64,000 bases of DNA from Gerris lacustris (GCA_951217055.1 OX578279.1:71893131-71957130); one strand, 5' to 3'. Shown: positions 21,701-34,329, counted from the stretch's first letter. A program made the numbers and translations. The notes: generated by a model from the letters alone, not told the origin.

Positions 21701-22149
21701 ACGGTAAAACACATAGGAAAAATACGTGTGGTGTCGATAACATAATACGCGAAGTTCCTTAAGCTTTTTATTAAATATAAATTATAAAATCACAGTGCTA
21801 AGTATACGATACTAACCACTTATACATGGCGGAGTTAGAAAAGATACAAAATTAAAAGTAACTAACTATTAGTACTAGCGGAGTTAAGGCAAAATTAAAA
21901 GAATAACTATTTATTATCTTTGAAGAGGGCGTCTTATGATAAATAATGTATTGTAAATTGAGAAAGAAGTTAATTTTGATGAGTTTATAGTTAAAGCAAA
22001 TGGTTGTAGAGAAGAAAAGGACTGTCCCATCTGACTCCGCCGGCGTATTACTCCAATTAAAATATTATAATAAAAAATATAAATTACTAACACTAAAAAA
22101 CTTCTGCTTGTATCAGGTTGAAATTTCACATGCCTGTTTCAATTGCCCT
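21701..22149. other. No recognisable feature
   Basis: A 71-codon minus-strand frame (21914-22129) has no motif. I see nothing else. Confidence 0.35.
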
Positions 22150-22560
22150 TTCGACGATCTGTAAGAAGTTTTATTAAAATCGTTACGTTAGAGCGTAAGA
22201 TATTGGTAAAAACGTTGTTTTCTTTATTTTAAACGTTTAGGTCTTCTTAATAAATTCTTATAAATTATTTAAAAAAGTTGTTTGTCTCATTAAATGGATG
22301 AAGTTAGAATTTTTTCCCGTTCCTAAAATTCCAATTTTAAATTTTAAGCTTACGTTTACGCGAGCGTTGAGCGTGAACGCTTGGGCGGATAACCTTGTCC
22401 AACAAACTCAGCCTAGGTATTGGTAACATTAACATGTGTACCAAATTTCAACTAACACGGTCATCTTTTACTCAAGTTATCGTCATCGGTAGATTTCGTG
22501 ACGCTTAGTTATGTGACGCTGATTTTGGTCGTTTTTTTCGGATTCACTCCCGGGCTCCAG
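22150..22560 (+). repeat. Family B' (variant body of family B), fragment
   Basis: 'gtttgtctcattaaatgga', 'gcgagcgttgagcgtgaacg', 'ttgtccaacaaactca', 'accaaatttcaactaacacg' and 'actcaagttatcgtca' match, in reverse orientation, the interior of the family B copy at 37.0 kb and the fragment at 53.6 kb. It lacks the terminal hairpin. Confidence 0.65.
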
Positions 22561-23569
22561 AAAGTGACAAAAGGAACTTCGTTCCAAAAAGGAGGGGATG
22601 CGCATTAATCTACGTATTTCGGCCTAGGCAACTGAGTAGCGTCGTAAGATATTCGGGCCTACTCAAGCCTGGTGTGTATTAACATAAACTGCTCTGGTAA
22701 GCGAGTGGAAAGCTTAATAAAAAGTAACGTCTTGATTATCAAGCTAGCCATAAAACATTTTAATGGCAGGTGGTTTACGAACCAATCAAATCTTAAAAAC
22801 TAATAATACAGAACACCAAAGAACGGGAACCCAGTTGGTTCATTAATAAAAATGGGGTATATCTTTCAAGGTCATTTTTTAACCTTCCTCCCCGGAGTTT
22901 TTTTTTTTGTGTAATAAGGCGGCTTTATGTCCGATTGCGCTTCAGAAACCAACACATAAATCAGCATGATGCCATTCAAATTGAACGAACGGCAAGTTTG
23001 GGCCGAACCAGGCGAAGTTGAATCGACCATGTTTGTTTGGAGCGCAGTTTCGGCGGCCGATCCACTAAGAAACTGATGGGACGGCCCAATAAATACAAAG
23101 TTAAATTAGTTGAAAACCTACGAAAACTATCAATGGTAGATAAGACTAAAAACAAGTAATATTTCTTGTTGCATTTAATAATATCTATTATTTAATCTTT
23201 TATTCGATATGAGACATCTGAAAGTTTATATCTTTCACAAAGGTTTCAACCAATTAAATAGGTATGCATGCCAACTTTACACGTCTATTTCCTAATGACT
23301 CATATCATGAGCAATTATCTTAAGCAAAATCCCTTCAATGGATTTGAGAACCATAAAATCTCAAACAATGGTGTCCTCCGAAAAATCTAGACTTATTAAA
23401 GTTTAACCACAGTTAGCAAATACGGTAATTATTTTAACTAACAACTGACTTTCAGTTAAAAAGTATGCAATAAAATAAAGATAAAACATAATTATACTCA
23501 AGTAGGTAATCAAAATGTCTGTATTTTCAAACATGAGAAACTAATTAGAATACTCAAGGGTCCGACTAG
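22561..23569. other. Unannotated stretch, slightly less AT-rich near 22.6-23.1 kb
   Basis: I see no gene or repeat partner. The section at 22.94-23.09 kb is GC-richer than its surroundings, but no frame shows a recognisable motif. Confidence 0.35.
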
Positions 23570-23860
23570 TAGGTAAGTGGTTAGCGTACTTAACCTGCAA
23601 CTTAAATTTAAACACTAACAGACTAACATATAAGGTGAGTTAGAATTCCAGAGTGGTTGAGATGTTTCACACACTTGATCACATCGATTAGATTCATATC
23701 GATTAGATTCATATCGATTAGATTCATATCGATTAGATTCATATCGATTAGATTCATATCGATATGTGTACGTGAAGTGGCCGATTCCCTATTGGCAGGA
23801 ATTAAACTGGACGAAGCCAGGTTTGCTCAATGGACAAATCTACGTGGTTTATATCTTCGG
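23570..23860 (+). mobile_element. Family F tRNA-derived SINE, copy 2, with internal 15-bp array
   Basis: The A-box-like gtaggtaagtggttagcg and weak B-box gagttagaattcc are followed by the family block 'gagatgtttcacac', 'gatcacatcga' and 'gtgaagtggcc'. A 15-bp tandem array is expanded inside the block. Confidence 0.6.
23683..23764. repeat. 15-bp tandem array, about 5.5 units
   Basis: atcgattagattcat is repeated exactly. The seed is the 'catcgagtaga' block of the SINE. It gives a spurious ISIRF-repeat reading frame. Confidence 0.95.
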
Positions 23861-23976
23861 GTCTAGAACCTAAGTCTTTGGACTCAATTAGGGTTCGTTG
23901 GGTTACAATATAAAATTGAAGTGACCACGATTCTGTGATTACCTAATGACGTGTCGAGCGAGACGTAAAAGAAACA

Positions 23977-23999
23977 GGGGGGGGGGGGGGGGGGGGGGG
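23977..23999. repeat. Poly-G tract
   Basis: A run of about 23 G residues. Confidence 0.9.
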
Positions 24000-24870
24000 C
24001 TAGGAAAAAGCTAATAAAGAATCAACCCCTACCTAGCTATTTAAAATGCTAAGCAAACAAGGAGAACTATTGTTTAATGTACTCCACAACTTTCCTCCTT
24101 ACTTCGCTACTTTCAAATGATTCTAGAGTTAATTTTAAAAGCGGGATTTTAAACAAAACTATACAATAAAGTCTGAAAGTTCATTTGACAAGAACTAAAC
24201 ATAATCCGTCTACTGTTTACACTCTGAAAGTGAAACAGGGTAAGCTATGAGCTTGGTGAGTAACTTAATGAGGTCTCGAGATAATCTTATATATATAATT
24301 TTCTCCTTAGAAAACAAACTTAAAGGTCCTTTTCTAAGTTAACTGAATCCCGTGTCCAGGAAAATTAGTCCTGCAAGACTGCTGAGTTCCATCTATTATT
24401 CCAGACTATTAGTAGGTACTACTAACTCGAGGAACATTAGTCACTAAAGATCTAGCGCGAGTTGTAAAGACTTGTGCAACTTGTAACAAAACTGTATTTA
24501 ACAGTGGAAACTTGGGACTAAAAACTTGGAACAATTACCGCTGGCTATTGTTTATTAACAACGGTTTCTTAACTCCTATTAACAAGAGGGACGGTTGTGC
24601 AAATGAATTTTGATTTAGTGACGTTAGTAATTACCTAGCCTCTTGATATATTACACAGAATTGCATGTTTTAATAAATGTTTATCGAAACTTAAGTCAAT
24701 ACTTCATAGGTGCAATATATATTATGAAATATTTACTCAATTTCCATTTTTTTTATATAAGAATTAAGTTTATATTGAATTATTTACGAAATTTTTAAAA
24801 GCAAATTTAGTAATCTAAAATCTTACTTTTATATGAGTCTCCAAATCAGTTAAAACATAGACAGAATAGT
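24000..24870. other. No recognisable feature
   Basis: AT-rich sequence without open frames, repeat partners or RNA genes that I can see. Confidence 0.35.
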
Positions 24871-25435
24871 ACATTACGCGTCGAGTGCGGAAAGTAGCAT
24901 TTTGCATGCGAGTGTGGAGTTTGCACCCGAGCGACAGCAAGGGTAGTAAAACCACACGAGCAATGCAAAATGCCGTTTTCACACGAGTTGCGTACCGTAC
25001 TTTATCTACGATTGTTAGATTTAAATAATAAATACAGAAACAAATAAACTTGCTGTATGTAGTTCTCTCTTAATAAAGATGGCATTAATTCATTAGTTGT
25101 ATTTTTTGCCGAATTAATTATTTCTGGAGGAGTATTATTCTCCACATTTTCATCAAAGTCACTTGATTCACTCATTGTTTTTCACTAAAAACTCGATATA
25201 AACAGTTACTTTAATAAAAGAACAGCAAATTAGTTTTGTTAAATGTAAACAAACTCGCTAATCGTACGTAAAGCTGAAGAATTCCTCTTCTTTACCGCGC
25301 TAGCGTGGTAAAGAAGAGGAATTATTCAGAACTATGAGACGCGCATGCGCAATGAATACAAAGTACGTAAATAATCACTTTCTACGCATCTAAACAAAGA
25401 TATAACGTTTATATTTCGTATCAATCGAAGATAAA
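24871..25435 (+). mobile_element. Family D element, copy 1
   Basis: It matches 46.44-46.95 kb in the opposite orientation. The left part is an imperfect hairpin (gcattttgcat...cgagtgtgg / ccacacgag...gcaaaatgc). The right part is bounded by tatctacgattgtta and its inverted form, and carries a second hairpin centred at 25.30 kb. No coding sequence is seen. Class uncertain. Confidence 0.65.
25270..25325. repeat. Hairpin in family D
   Basis: aattcctcttctttacc and ggtaaagaagaggaatt are exact inverse complements around gcgctagcgt. The counterpart at 46.55-46.60 kb has a different loop and an imperfect stem. Confidence 0.85.
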
Positions 25436-25766
25436 ATGTTTTTTGACTCCCTCCCATAATGATGGCCTTACAAATGTTATTAAATGCTGTACAAATAAAT
25501 AAATATGTTCTCATTTTGTATATTTCATGGAAAAACATTAAATCATGAATAAATATGTTGTTGGGCATTGAACCACACATTTCAATACTTTTCCATCAAA
25601 AAGAGAAAAGATGAATCTTAAGCTGCGAAATTATGAAACATTAATTCATTTTAATTACCATTTAATCCGCTAGGAGCACTGATATAATTTTATATAAAAT
25701 TTAGAACTTCTATCGGCGAAATATAGTATACTACAATGAATACAAGCGAACACCAGTCTACCTCCT
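25436..25766. other. No recognisable feature
   Basis: AT-rich spacer with nothing I can support. Confidence 0.35.
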
Positions 25767-25990
25767 ATTATATTCTAACTTCCTGGCACGATATTTAAGA
25801 GCGTCGTCACATTTAACATGTCGATTTATGAAACTTCAGTCCGCCTGTCGTGAAAATATTGTACTATAAATGAAAACCTAACGACCTCCTGTTAAATCCT
25901 AACTTCCTGGCACGATATTTAAACGCGCCATATCTCTCATGTCATTTTTTGCGTGACGGAAATTTCTACTATAACCCAGAACTAAAACGT
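25767..25990. repeat. Diverged 120-bp tandem duplication
   Basis: taacttcctggcacgatatttaa occurs at about 25778 and 25898, split here as taacttcctggc and acgatatttaa, with weaker similarity on both sides ('acctcct', 'catgtc'). Confidence 0.65.
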
Positions 25991-27129
25991 ATCATCCATA
26001 TTAAATAATGTAAAATATATATGGATGATATTTTATTTAGAAAGGCACTCTTATAAAATGTATATATAAGTTCTTAAACTTTTTATACAAATATTTCCTC
26101 ACTTATACCACTATTCTAGTATAGAAACCTTACAATATTAATACCGATAAATCGGTTTATCAGTGTATTGTTGAAATAAATAAAAAATTGAAAGTACATA
26201 AATTCTAGAGTAACTCCGGCAGGACGTAAATAATTTAATGAATTCTTTATTTTCGAAAAAAAAGAAAAGCATATTATAAGGAGTTCATATTTTTTAAAAA
26301 ATATTTTCTGATTTTCCCTCTTACAACGAACTCAGTACAGAATTGTAAATAATGAGAAACAATATTCAATCTATAAATACAAAGAATAAAAAAAATAAAT
26401 AAATAATAATAATAAGGATGAAAACTTAGAGGTTAAAACATAAAATACACAAATAGTCAAGCGGATAAAGTTATTTAAGAAGTATTTCCTTCATCGTATA
26501 AAATTATCAGGAGTCTTCCTTCTTAAAGAGCAGGGTTTTAAAATAATCCTATGATTATAATATAATATTCTAAAAATAAACTAAACCTAAAGATATTCTA
26601 AGAATAAACTAAGCCCAACTTTATCTATCCAAGAATCATAAAACTTTATGTTCTACTCGACAATATTCTCTTAAACTAAAATTTATTAAATTTTAGTGTA
26701 TGTTTTAAAAACTTTATATTTTCACTATATAATTTTAATAAATCTTAAAATTTGTCTATATAAACATATCACTAATCATACTGATGTATTTGCTATTCCT
26801 AAATCGAAATAAGATTTATTAAAGCCTGGACAAATAGAAATATCGGACAAAACGTCCGCGTCCAGTTAAAAAATAATATATGAAAATCACAAAGGTAAGT
26901 ATTTAATTAATTTCCATGAATTCCGGAGAAAAAATAGTGCACTTATCGACCACATCCAATGAATCTGCACTACTATTATCTACTTTTGTATGATACCTTT
27001 GAACACTTATCATCTACGACATAGATCACTGTACAGAATAACATCCATCAAATAAAAAATATAAATAATCGTTTAACACATTAAAATTAGAATGCATATA
27101 ATATCCATAAATACAATGGTAATTTTATA
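25991..27129. other. Unannotated AT-rich stretch
   Basis: I see no gene, tRNA or repeat partner. Confidence 0.4.
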
Positions 27130-27331
27130 ACATACAAATATATAATCAAGGTCATCGCGAGAGGAATAATTTTAATTTTTCGATTAAAAAATGTAGGTTT
27201 TATTAAATAACTTGTATACCAAATTTCAAGTCTAATAGCTTCAGTAGGTCGGGAGATATACTCCAAGATGTGGCGGACGAACTCTACCAAAAGCATAAGG
27301 GTTTCTAGGACGACCTCGAAACCCTAAAAAG
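27130..27331 (+). repeat. Family C repeat tail with terminal stem-loop
   Basis: 'taccaaatttcaagtctaat' and 'ggtcgggagatata' lead to a terminal hairpin, GGGTTTC...GAAACCC, followed by TAAAAA. The layout is the same as families A and B but the sequence is different. Only one copy lies in the window. Confidence 0.5.
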
Positions 27332-27739
27332 CTTAAAGATGGGTTCATAACTTGCGTTTTTTTACGCGCGTTTGGACTATATATACTTTAGGTAAACATA
27401 CATCATGAAGCGTGTATTTAGTATTAAATATATAAGGAAGACTCGAAAAATGAAATAAAATATATAAACAAGAGGGGAGAAAACTGTAAGGTTTCATTCA
27501 GGTTAGCTTCAACGCGAGAAAGGTTTGTAACCAACTTTTCTCGTATCATGTTATGATAGCCTATAGATTATTCTGAAGCGCGTAAGGAACGATGTCTTTG
27601 AACTTAGCTTTAAGCTCACAAGAAGACGTAGAGACTCGCAATGTCACTGTATTAACTATTGACTTTAGGAAGAGCAGGCTGATAAGAGACCTTGATATAG
27701 ATAGCAGCACTCTATTGATATTCAAACCGGCTTAAAATA
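27332..27739. other. No recognisable feature
   Basis: A transition into the GC-richer island. I can support nothing here. Confidence 0.35.
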
Positions 27740-29665
27740 CACCATGGTACCTGTACAAAACTACCCCCTACTAATTCGGCCATAAATAGTGGCGTAGGGT
27801 TCACTCATATACATGAGTGAATGAGGTGGTCGTGAAAAGGACCGTTAAACTGTGTATAGGTAACTGTGGGTCGTTTTCTCAGTGGTCGACCAGGCCAGCC
27901 TCGACTACTCAGAGTAGGGAGGGTCTAACCTTCCGACTGCACCGAGGATGGCGTAGCAGTGAACACTTCGCTAGGAGAGTCTGACTGCTGCCGAAACTAG
28001 TTAAAGCAATCGGTAACCTCTCGTTAGAGTCACGCGGTCACAATTCCCTAGCCTTAGCCTTATCGCCTTGACTGAGCCATGTCGTAGCGAAGCTCCGGTC
28101 TCGCCATCACAGCAGAGGTTCCTTTCCTCGGCCGGGCGTAACAGGCAACAGGTCTCCACTGTCACAATACGAGAGGTCCGAGTGGCCTTGTGCTGGTCGA
28201 CTTAGACTCCCTTGCTTCTTGAAGAGGCGGCCGTGAGATTTTCGTCGGCGGCTCGTTCGAAGCTGCGTAGTTTCGTAGAGTTGGCTTGCGAGGGATCGAT
28301 GGCAGAAGCGGGTACCGACGAAGTTGTCCTGCTCCGGAGGAGTCCGTCCTTTCTCCGCTTTCTTTCCGTTGTCTTGTCTTCTTCAATTTCTTCTTGTTGG
28401 TTCTTTAGGTCAGGATCGAAATGAGTGAGAAATACCAGGTTCGAGAATCAGATATCCGAGGCGAGATGAACCTCGGTGGACTTGGTGTGCCTACGTGTAG
28501 AGTCCTTCGACCCTTCACCAAAGCAGACTCTAATTTAATATTTATGTTTTTTCAAATGCATTTCCTTACGGTGGTTTTTCTTCCTTTCTGATTGCTAGGA
28601 TGGTGCTACGGCAACGTTCTTGGTGTGAAATTGTTTTTCTTGAAGTGCTCTATCAGGCAGTAGGAGGTTGAATATCGAACGATTGTACTTAAGCGAGAAA
28701 ATGACCACATAAGTGCTAGAGACTCAGAACCACGTGAGTTCACCTTCAGATGTCCCTTCGGGGTTTTATGTCTAAAATTGAATTAGGAGGGGAGTCAACG
28801 GTATCACTACCTATTGTACAGTATATATATCACTCGTGTACATTAATTATACAATTAAATCTTTCTAGACCTCTAATCGTTTATAGTATAAAGTATTGCT
28901 GCCTAGGCAGTACGAAGCTGTTTCGTCATTTACTTTATCTATTTAGTTTCAAACGTATCATTTTTTTTTGTAAAAAAAACTCCCGCAAAAATCAATTAAT
29001 GTATCTATAGAGGGTGCGCACGAATTGGACTGAGTCATGACTGACGAATCTACAGACGTTTAGATTTGTCAGTCATGTTGTTACTACGCAAACGTGGAAA
29101 TCTATCTACGGCGGGCAGTCCAAATGTAAGAACTCTTTAAGGGGCGATTAGGCGATTAGACGACCGGTTCCCTGCCGTCTGGTCCAGGTCCCGTTCCGAG
29201 TTCCCCTATCACCGGTCTCCCCACCACTTGACAGAGCGTTGTATTTACACGGCCCGACCTAGCCACTTTTTCTTAAAGAGGTAGGGAAGTAACTGTTAGT
29301 TCGTAGGGTAAAGTAGTGGGGAGCCTATAGATCCCCCACCTTTCTACCCTACATCGGATGGAATTTCCATCCGATCGCCCTGTCTGGTTTCACCCCCAAA
29401 ACGTGACCAGGAACTCGAATTACACGAACAGGTTTTCGGGCCGAGGGGACGTGGCCCCGACTTAGGGAGACCAGATCGGCTCGTCTAATCGGCCCTTTAA
29501 TAATTTAATAAAGTAATTTCTGTTGTTTACAAAACGGATAAGTAACCTGGAGAGTGAAACCTACCTCAAACACCTTCGTTACAAAAGACTACTTATTAAG
29601 GCGTCTGATTGTGCATCCGGCCTGCACAATCAGAAGCAATCGACGCAGGACAGGACAGGACAGTT
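27740..29665. other. GC-richer island of unknown nature
   Basis: By eye this roughly 1.9 kb is much richer in G+C than the rest of the window and is largely free of homopolymers; the section at 28.5-29.0 kb is intermediate. No protein family is recognisable. A minus-strand frame at about 28.19-28.46 kb is charged and Lys/Glu/Arg/Ser-rich, with a stop at each end. Two strong hairpins lie at 29036-29077 and about 29353-29376, and a third at about 29609-29635. Candidates are a solo LTR/leader of an LTR element, a gene's non-coding exon, or transferred DNA. I cannot choose. Confidence 0.4.
29036..29077. repeat. Hairpin in the GC-richer island
   Basis: catgactgacgaatc pairs with gatttgtcagtcatg (one G-T) around a 12-nt loop. 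Confidence 0.85.
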
Positions 29666-30309
29666 TTTTTAACCACTGAAATTTATGAGACCACCTGAAT
29701 TGAAACGACAGATCCAGTCCGACAACATAATTTTACAGACAGGTACTTGTCTAAAACGATACTTCTCTTTAAAAAATATTTTCGCTGGTCCGCAGAAAAA
29801 TTAATTAAAATATAGCTATATTATTTTCAAATCTTGGAGCATATTTTTTTTTAATTAAAACCCGATGTATTTATTTTTTTTTTTGGATAACGTTTTTAAC
29901 AAAATCTCTTCAAAGGAATGAATTCATGGAATAGAAATAAAGAGATATTTTATTATTTTCTTCTTTATATAAGCGTACTTTCTCAGAACCTTATCACTCC
30001 TTCTACGTTTATACTCCCCTCCACCTTAAATAATTTTAAAAATACAGATAAAAAATGTTCAATTCAGTTTCGGTACAATTTGTTGCCACTTTTTAAGGTA
30101 TTAAAGTCTATTTAATTTGGTGAAAAGTTCTTATGCTATTTTAGTTTTTTTTGGTCTAGTGATTTTTCCTTAGATTTAAGTTCTAAACCACTCAGGGAAA
30201 TTCTATTTCTTACTACAAAAGTGTATTTAATATAGTTAATATGATTCATAAGAGTTCAGCTTTCCGATTAAACATTGTTTTGCATACAAATGTCACTTAA
30301 CACATTTAT
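29666..30309. other. No recognisable feature
   Basis: AT-rich. A 65-codon frame at 29918-30115 shows no motif. Confidence 0.35.
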
Positions 30310-30600
30310 GATCAACGCCGGGGTCTCCGACCTTTTGGGTTGAAGGGCCGGATATCTAGACAGGATGGTCTAAAGCAGGGCAGAAGAAGACTAGACGTTC
30401 GGGACACAAAAATAAATTGGTTAGGCGTGAAGTCTCACGTATACCTCCACCCTTAATTGTTGGGTACTGCTGGTCTAGATCGTACGGCAAACGACCCATG
30501 CGTAGTTGCGTAGGTTGGAAATGTTTGGAGGACGGACGAAACAGCTTTATTTATTGCGCATGCCCGTGAAGATTTCTAGCTGTGTTGGAACAAACTTATT
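30310..30600 (+). repeat. Degenerate hAT-like end and shared 'gcgcatgcccgtga' repeat
   Basis: 'ggggtctccgaccttttggg' and 'gaagggccgga' resemble hAT termini. The later 'tttggaggacgg' plus 'tgcgcatgcccgtga' matches 3.69-3.76 kb. No duplication or opposite end was found. Confidence 0.35.
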
Positions 30601-31839
30601 CCAAAACTTTGTTAAAATAATTGTAATATATTTTATAATCCTGATGCCCGATTATTATCTTTGCTAACTCATTTATATTAGGTACCTACTCTAGTTCCGA
30701 AAAAACAACTTCAGTAACGTAACTGTCAATAAAACAATATTTACTTACGGTAATTGAACAAATAAGTTATAGTAGGTTTGAAAGAGGCAATCGAAATACT
30801 ACTTCTATAAGTATTAAAAGAAAATGAAAAAAAACTAAGAATATAAATTACTAGTTTTCTTTATAGATAAATTTACAGTTTTATACTAGGTAGGTTTTTA
30901 AAATTAAAATAACTCTTAACATAAATCCTACTAAGCTTTTTTTAAAAATAAATTGAACTACTCTCCTCAATTTATAGACTCAACATTGTGCTTTATTACC
31001 TTTATGTTTATCTCATTTAAATTTCATTAGAATTTGAAACATTAAAGGTTAAGGTTAGGCGAATTAAGTATATTATTTACAATAAATAGTAAAGTGGGCA
31101 TATGTCACATATTTATATTCAGTCAAGTAATTAAAAACCCCATACTCCATGACTAATAAGTCAAAATAAAAAAGTTTATTGTCCTATCTCACAAAAAATA
31201 ATTTTGAAAATTGTTTTTTATAGTCTAATTGCAATCAGATTGCTCAGATTTCTACCATTCTTACGCATCTTTATGCGCTGTATTTTCATTTTTAGATTTT
31301 TTTTTTTCAGGGAAGTCAACTAAAAAATGTATAATCACAAAGAGTTTAATGGATATTTATAATAATTAAGGTACATACAACAATATTTAAATATCTATAA
31401 CCCGATATATATTTAATTGTGACTTCTGAATTAAAATTATTTTTATCTCCAGTATGGTGAAAAAGTTATGACTTTTGGATTAGTTTAGAGGGACTAAAGT
31501 AAGTCTTTTCTTCCCTGGACTCAAAAAGTAGCGAGAAAAAGTAAAAGTAGGGTGAAACAGTAAGGATTGCCAACTTAATTATTTTATAAATAGTAGAAAA
31601 TGAATGGTTAATGTAATGATGTTGTTGAAATCAGGTTGGCGACACTGCTTTTTCGACCTTGTTTATCTTTGTTTATAACCTGCATCTAAATAATCTTCTA
31701 TTTGAGTTTAATTCCAATTCTTATTTGTTTTTAATATTGAATCTCTTATATCTGCTATTAAAAGTGCTAATCATTATTGTTATTTATTAAAATAATAAAT
31801 AAAAACTGTGTAATGGATGAAAATGTGTATTTTCTCCCT
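30601..31839. other. Unannotated AT-rich stretch
   Basis: I see no gene or recognisable element. Confidence 0.4.
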
Positions 31840-32093
31840 ACTGGAGATATTGTATGTACCTCGAGAGAAAAGTTCCATTATTCCCCTCGCGATAATTATC
31901 TCCGTCGGCTGCGCCTTGGGAGCTAATTAGCGTTATTCCCGAGGTGCAGCCGAGGGAATTAAAAACTTTAATTCCATCGGCTTCGCCTCGGGATTTAGGG
32001 ACCATGGTTCCTTTGGCTTCGCCTCAAGAACCAACATTTTCCCTCAGGGAATAATGGCTTACTTTACTCCCAAAGTGTATAAATAACTATTTA
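31840..32093. mobile_element. Family E element, copy 2
   Basis: It ends with the inverse of the family E start (aaatagttatttatacac, then gggagtaaagtaag) and carries the same 'ggcttcgcctcggga' and 'gtgcagccgagggaa' modules in a much shorter body. This internal deletion relative to copy 1 fits a non-autonomous DNA element. Confidence 0.55.
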
Positions 32094-33328
32094 AATGTTC
32101 ATAAATATAAGATTATACTATTAAAATATCATTAGATTATTTATTTAAAAAGGAGAGGGAAAATGCTATTTCAGTAAAATAATTTTAAATGTAGGTATAA
32201 GATCAAATGAAATTTTTTCCACGAGAGAAAATAAGCTAAATAAATTCCATACTGCTTACTTGAGAAAACCGGTACTTTGAGAAAATCCAGAGACCAATTG
32301 GTTATCAAAAGTCTTATCTATAGTCTAGTTTTATAAACGACGATTCAGGAGTTGAATATGAAATCTCTTAGACGGAATCTTTAAAGTCCTTATTATTATT
32401 TTTTTTTATTATTATTCAAAGTAGAATGGAAGAACATACTCTAGTGAATTTCCTTCGAATGTAGATAAAGGTAAAATAAGTCAAAGAAGGAGGAAGGTCT
32501 AAGAAAACTACATTAAAGCTAAAGGGATAAGGTCTCAAATGGAATAAAACATTGACAAATTAAATTTACCTGAAAATTCCCTAAAGTATAAGGTTAAACA
32601 TTCTAAGCAAGTCACCGTGTTTTGAGGATAAAGATAAAACCGACAAAACATGGGGGAAAGGGAAATCCCTTTTTCTTCCCTTCAAATGTTCTTTTGGATG
32701 GAAAGGTAAATGAAAAAAGAACAAGGGTATAAGGAGAAACAGGTTTCAAGTTATTTAGTGAAGCAATTAGATAAGATAACAAAGCTCTTGAGTCAAAATT
32801 CAGGTGGATTCCTGATTAAAATGTATGGAAAAGATTGTATCAAATGTTTTACTTATGTGAAAAAAAACACACTAGAGATACCAGAAAATCTAAAGAGCTA
32901 TATTCCAGATGTTTGAAACCACAAATCTATTGTGATGTAACATGTAATATCTAAACATGAGATGGTGCAATATATAACTTGCAGTTTATAAGTTATCTTG
33001 CGAACGCAATTTTAAGATCATTTTGCAGAATTGAAGTAAAAACTAACCTGGGTTTATTTATTTTATTTTAAGTCGTTTACTATTTATGATACTCAATTAA
33101 AGACTAATTAGAAACATTTTCTCCTATAAAATAATACTTATGCTTGATACATGGAAGAGTTAAAAGTAAAGAGCACCTTCGATCCATATTATTTTTTTTA
33201 GAATTATGTAAATATAATCCAAGATTAGCGCGGTAAAAATAAGTATTTTAAGAATGTTAAAATGAAGAAGTTTAGAGACCTTTACCATGTATAGGATAAA
33301 ATCTAATAAAATCAAGGCTCAATGGCCC
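32094..33328. other. Unannotated stretch with a 68-codon frame
   Basis: The frame at 32710-32916 (plus) is Lys-rich, contains FLIKMYGKDCIKCFTYVKKN, and is less low-complexity than most frames here. I do not recognise it. It has no visible splice context I trust, and could be a fragment of a gene or element. Confidence 0.25.
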
Positions 33329-33422
33329 ACAAGAAAACCGCGGTCTACAAGAAGATCAGGGCCAGTAAGAAGACCACTGTCTACAAGAAGACCACGGTCT
33401 TCAAAAAGACCATGGTCTACCA
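33329..33422. repeat. 18-bp minisatellite, about 5 units
   Basis: 'tctacaagaagaccacgg' and variants recur with an 18-bp period. Each unit contains the palindrome-like agaccacggtct. It creates a spurious Arg/Pro/Ser-rich frame. Confidence 0.85.
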
Positions 33423-33659
33423 TACGATTCTTTACTACTATTTTCGTAATGGGTGATAACCGTAACTTCTCCTTTTCTGGAAAGCCAGACGTCTACAAAA
33501 TAGCTTCCCTATCTCCTCATGGATTAACACTGAACGAATAGACGTAAATGAAATAAAAAAAAATCCCATGACCTTCGATAAATGAATGTTAAAACTGTGG
33601 AGTTCACTTTATTAGTTATCGATTAAACATTCGTCATAAGTACGTAGGCTTCTAAAAAT

Positions 33660-34072
33660 TCTTCTTAAAAATTAATCGTCCGATTTTATTGAAATTTGTA
33701 GGTCATAATTGCCCATTTTGGTCCCACATAATATGTTTCTACCTTATTTGTTAGGTACACTTATTTCTCATCCACATGAGCACAAACTTTACATTTATTT
33801 ACATCTACATCTTCAAAATGGCTCATGTGATTTTTTATTAAATTTGGGTTTGTCGAAAGTAGCAGGCAGATAGCGCCAGATTAATTTCAACCATCTAAGC
33901 TTTTTAAATTTTGATAAATTGATACTTTAATTCATGTGAAGAAATCAAATAAATTTTGACAGATTTAAAAAATCGGGGGGAGAATTAAATATATTTAACA
34001 ATAATAGGTTGTAAAAGCATATAATCATTTAATCATACGAAATAGAACGCGAGGAAGCTATGTGCCACAGTA
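33660..34072 (-). mobile_element. Family B repeat, copy 3 (hairpin end missing)
   Basis: 'aatcgtccgattttattgaa', 'catttatttacatctacatc' and 'gcgaggaagctatgtgccac' match family B in reverse. Truncated before the hairpin end. Confidence 0.7.
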
Positions 34073-34329
34073 ATCAGCAGACAAATTTGTAATCAAATCC
34101 ACAGACGATGTAAATTATATTCGATCATAGGTGGGGAAATATTATTTAAAAAATAGTATTGACCTTTTACGAGTTCATCTTTAAATATGGGTTGTAGAAG
34201 ACTTACATTACATATTCAGGAAGCTGGGTTGGAATAGTTATAAATCTGAGTTTTAGATATGAAACTTTATCTCAGCAAAACCGACCGTCTATTTATTGAA
34301 CGAGCCTAGTGAGTTTATCATCCCAGAGA

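Noticed and set aside
23657..23866. Frame with ISIRF repeats
   Set aside because: It is the translation of a 15-bp tandem array inside a SINE.
28162..28424. Overlapping 70-74-codon frames as a gene
   Set aside because: Both strands are open in the same place because of composition, and no family motif is seen. Kept only as part of the island description.
27740..29665. rRNA or snRNA genes in the GC-richer island
   Set aside because: I see no conserved rRNA blocks or snRNA signatures; the hairpins alone are not evidence.
33287..33541. Arg/Pro/Ser-rich frame
   Set aside because: It is generated by an 18-bp minisatellite; no homology beyond it.
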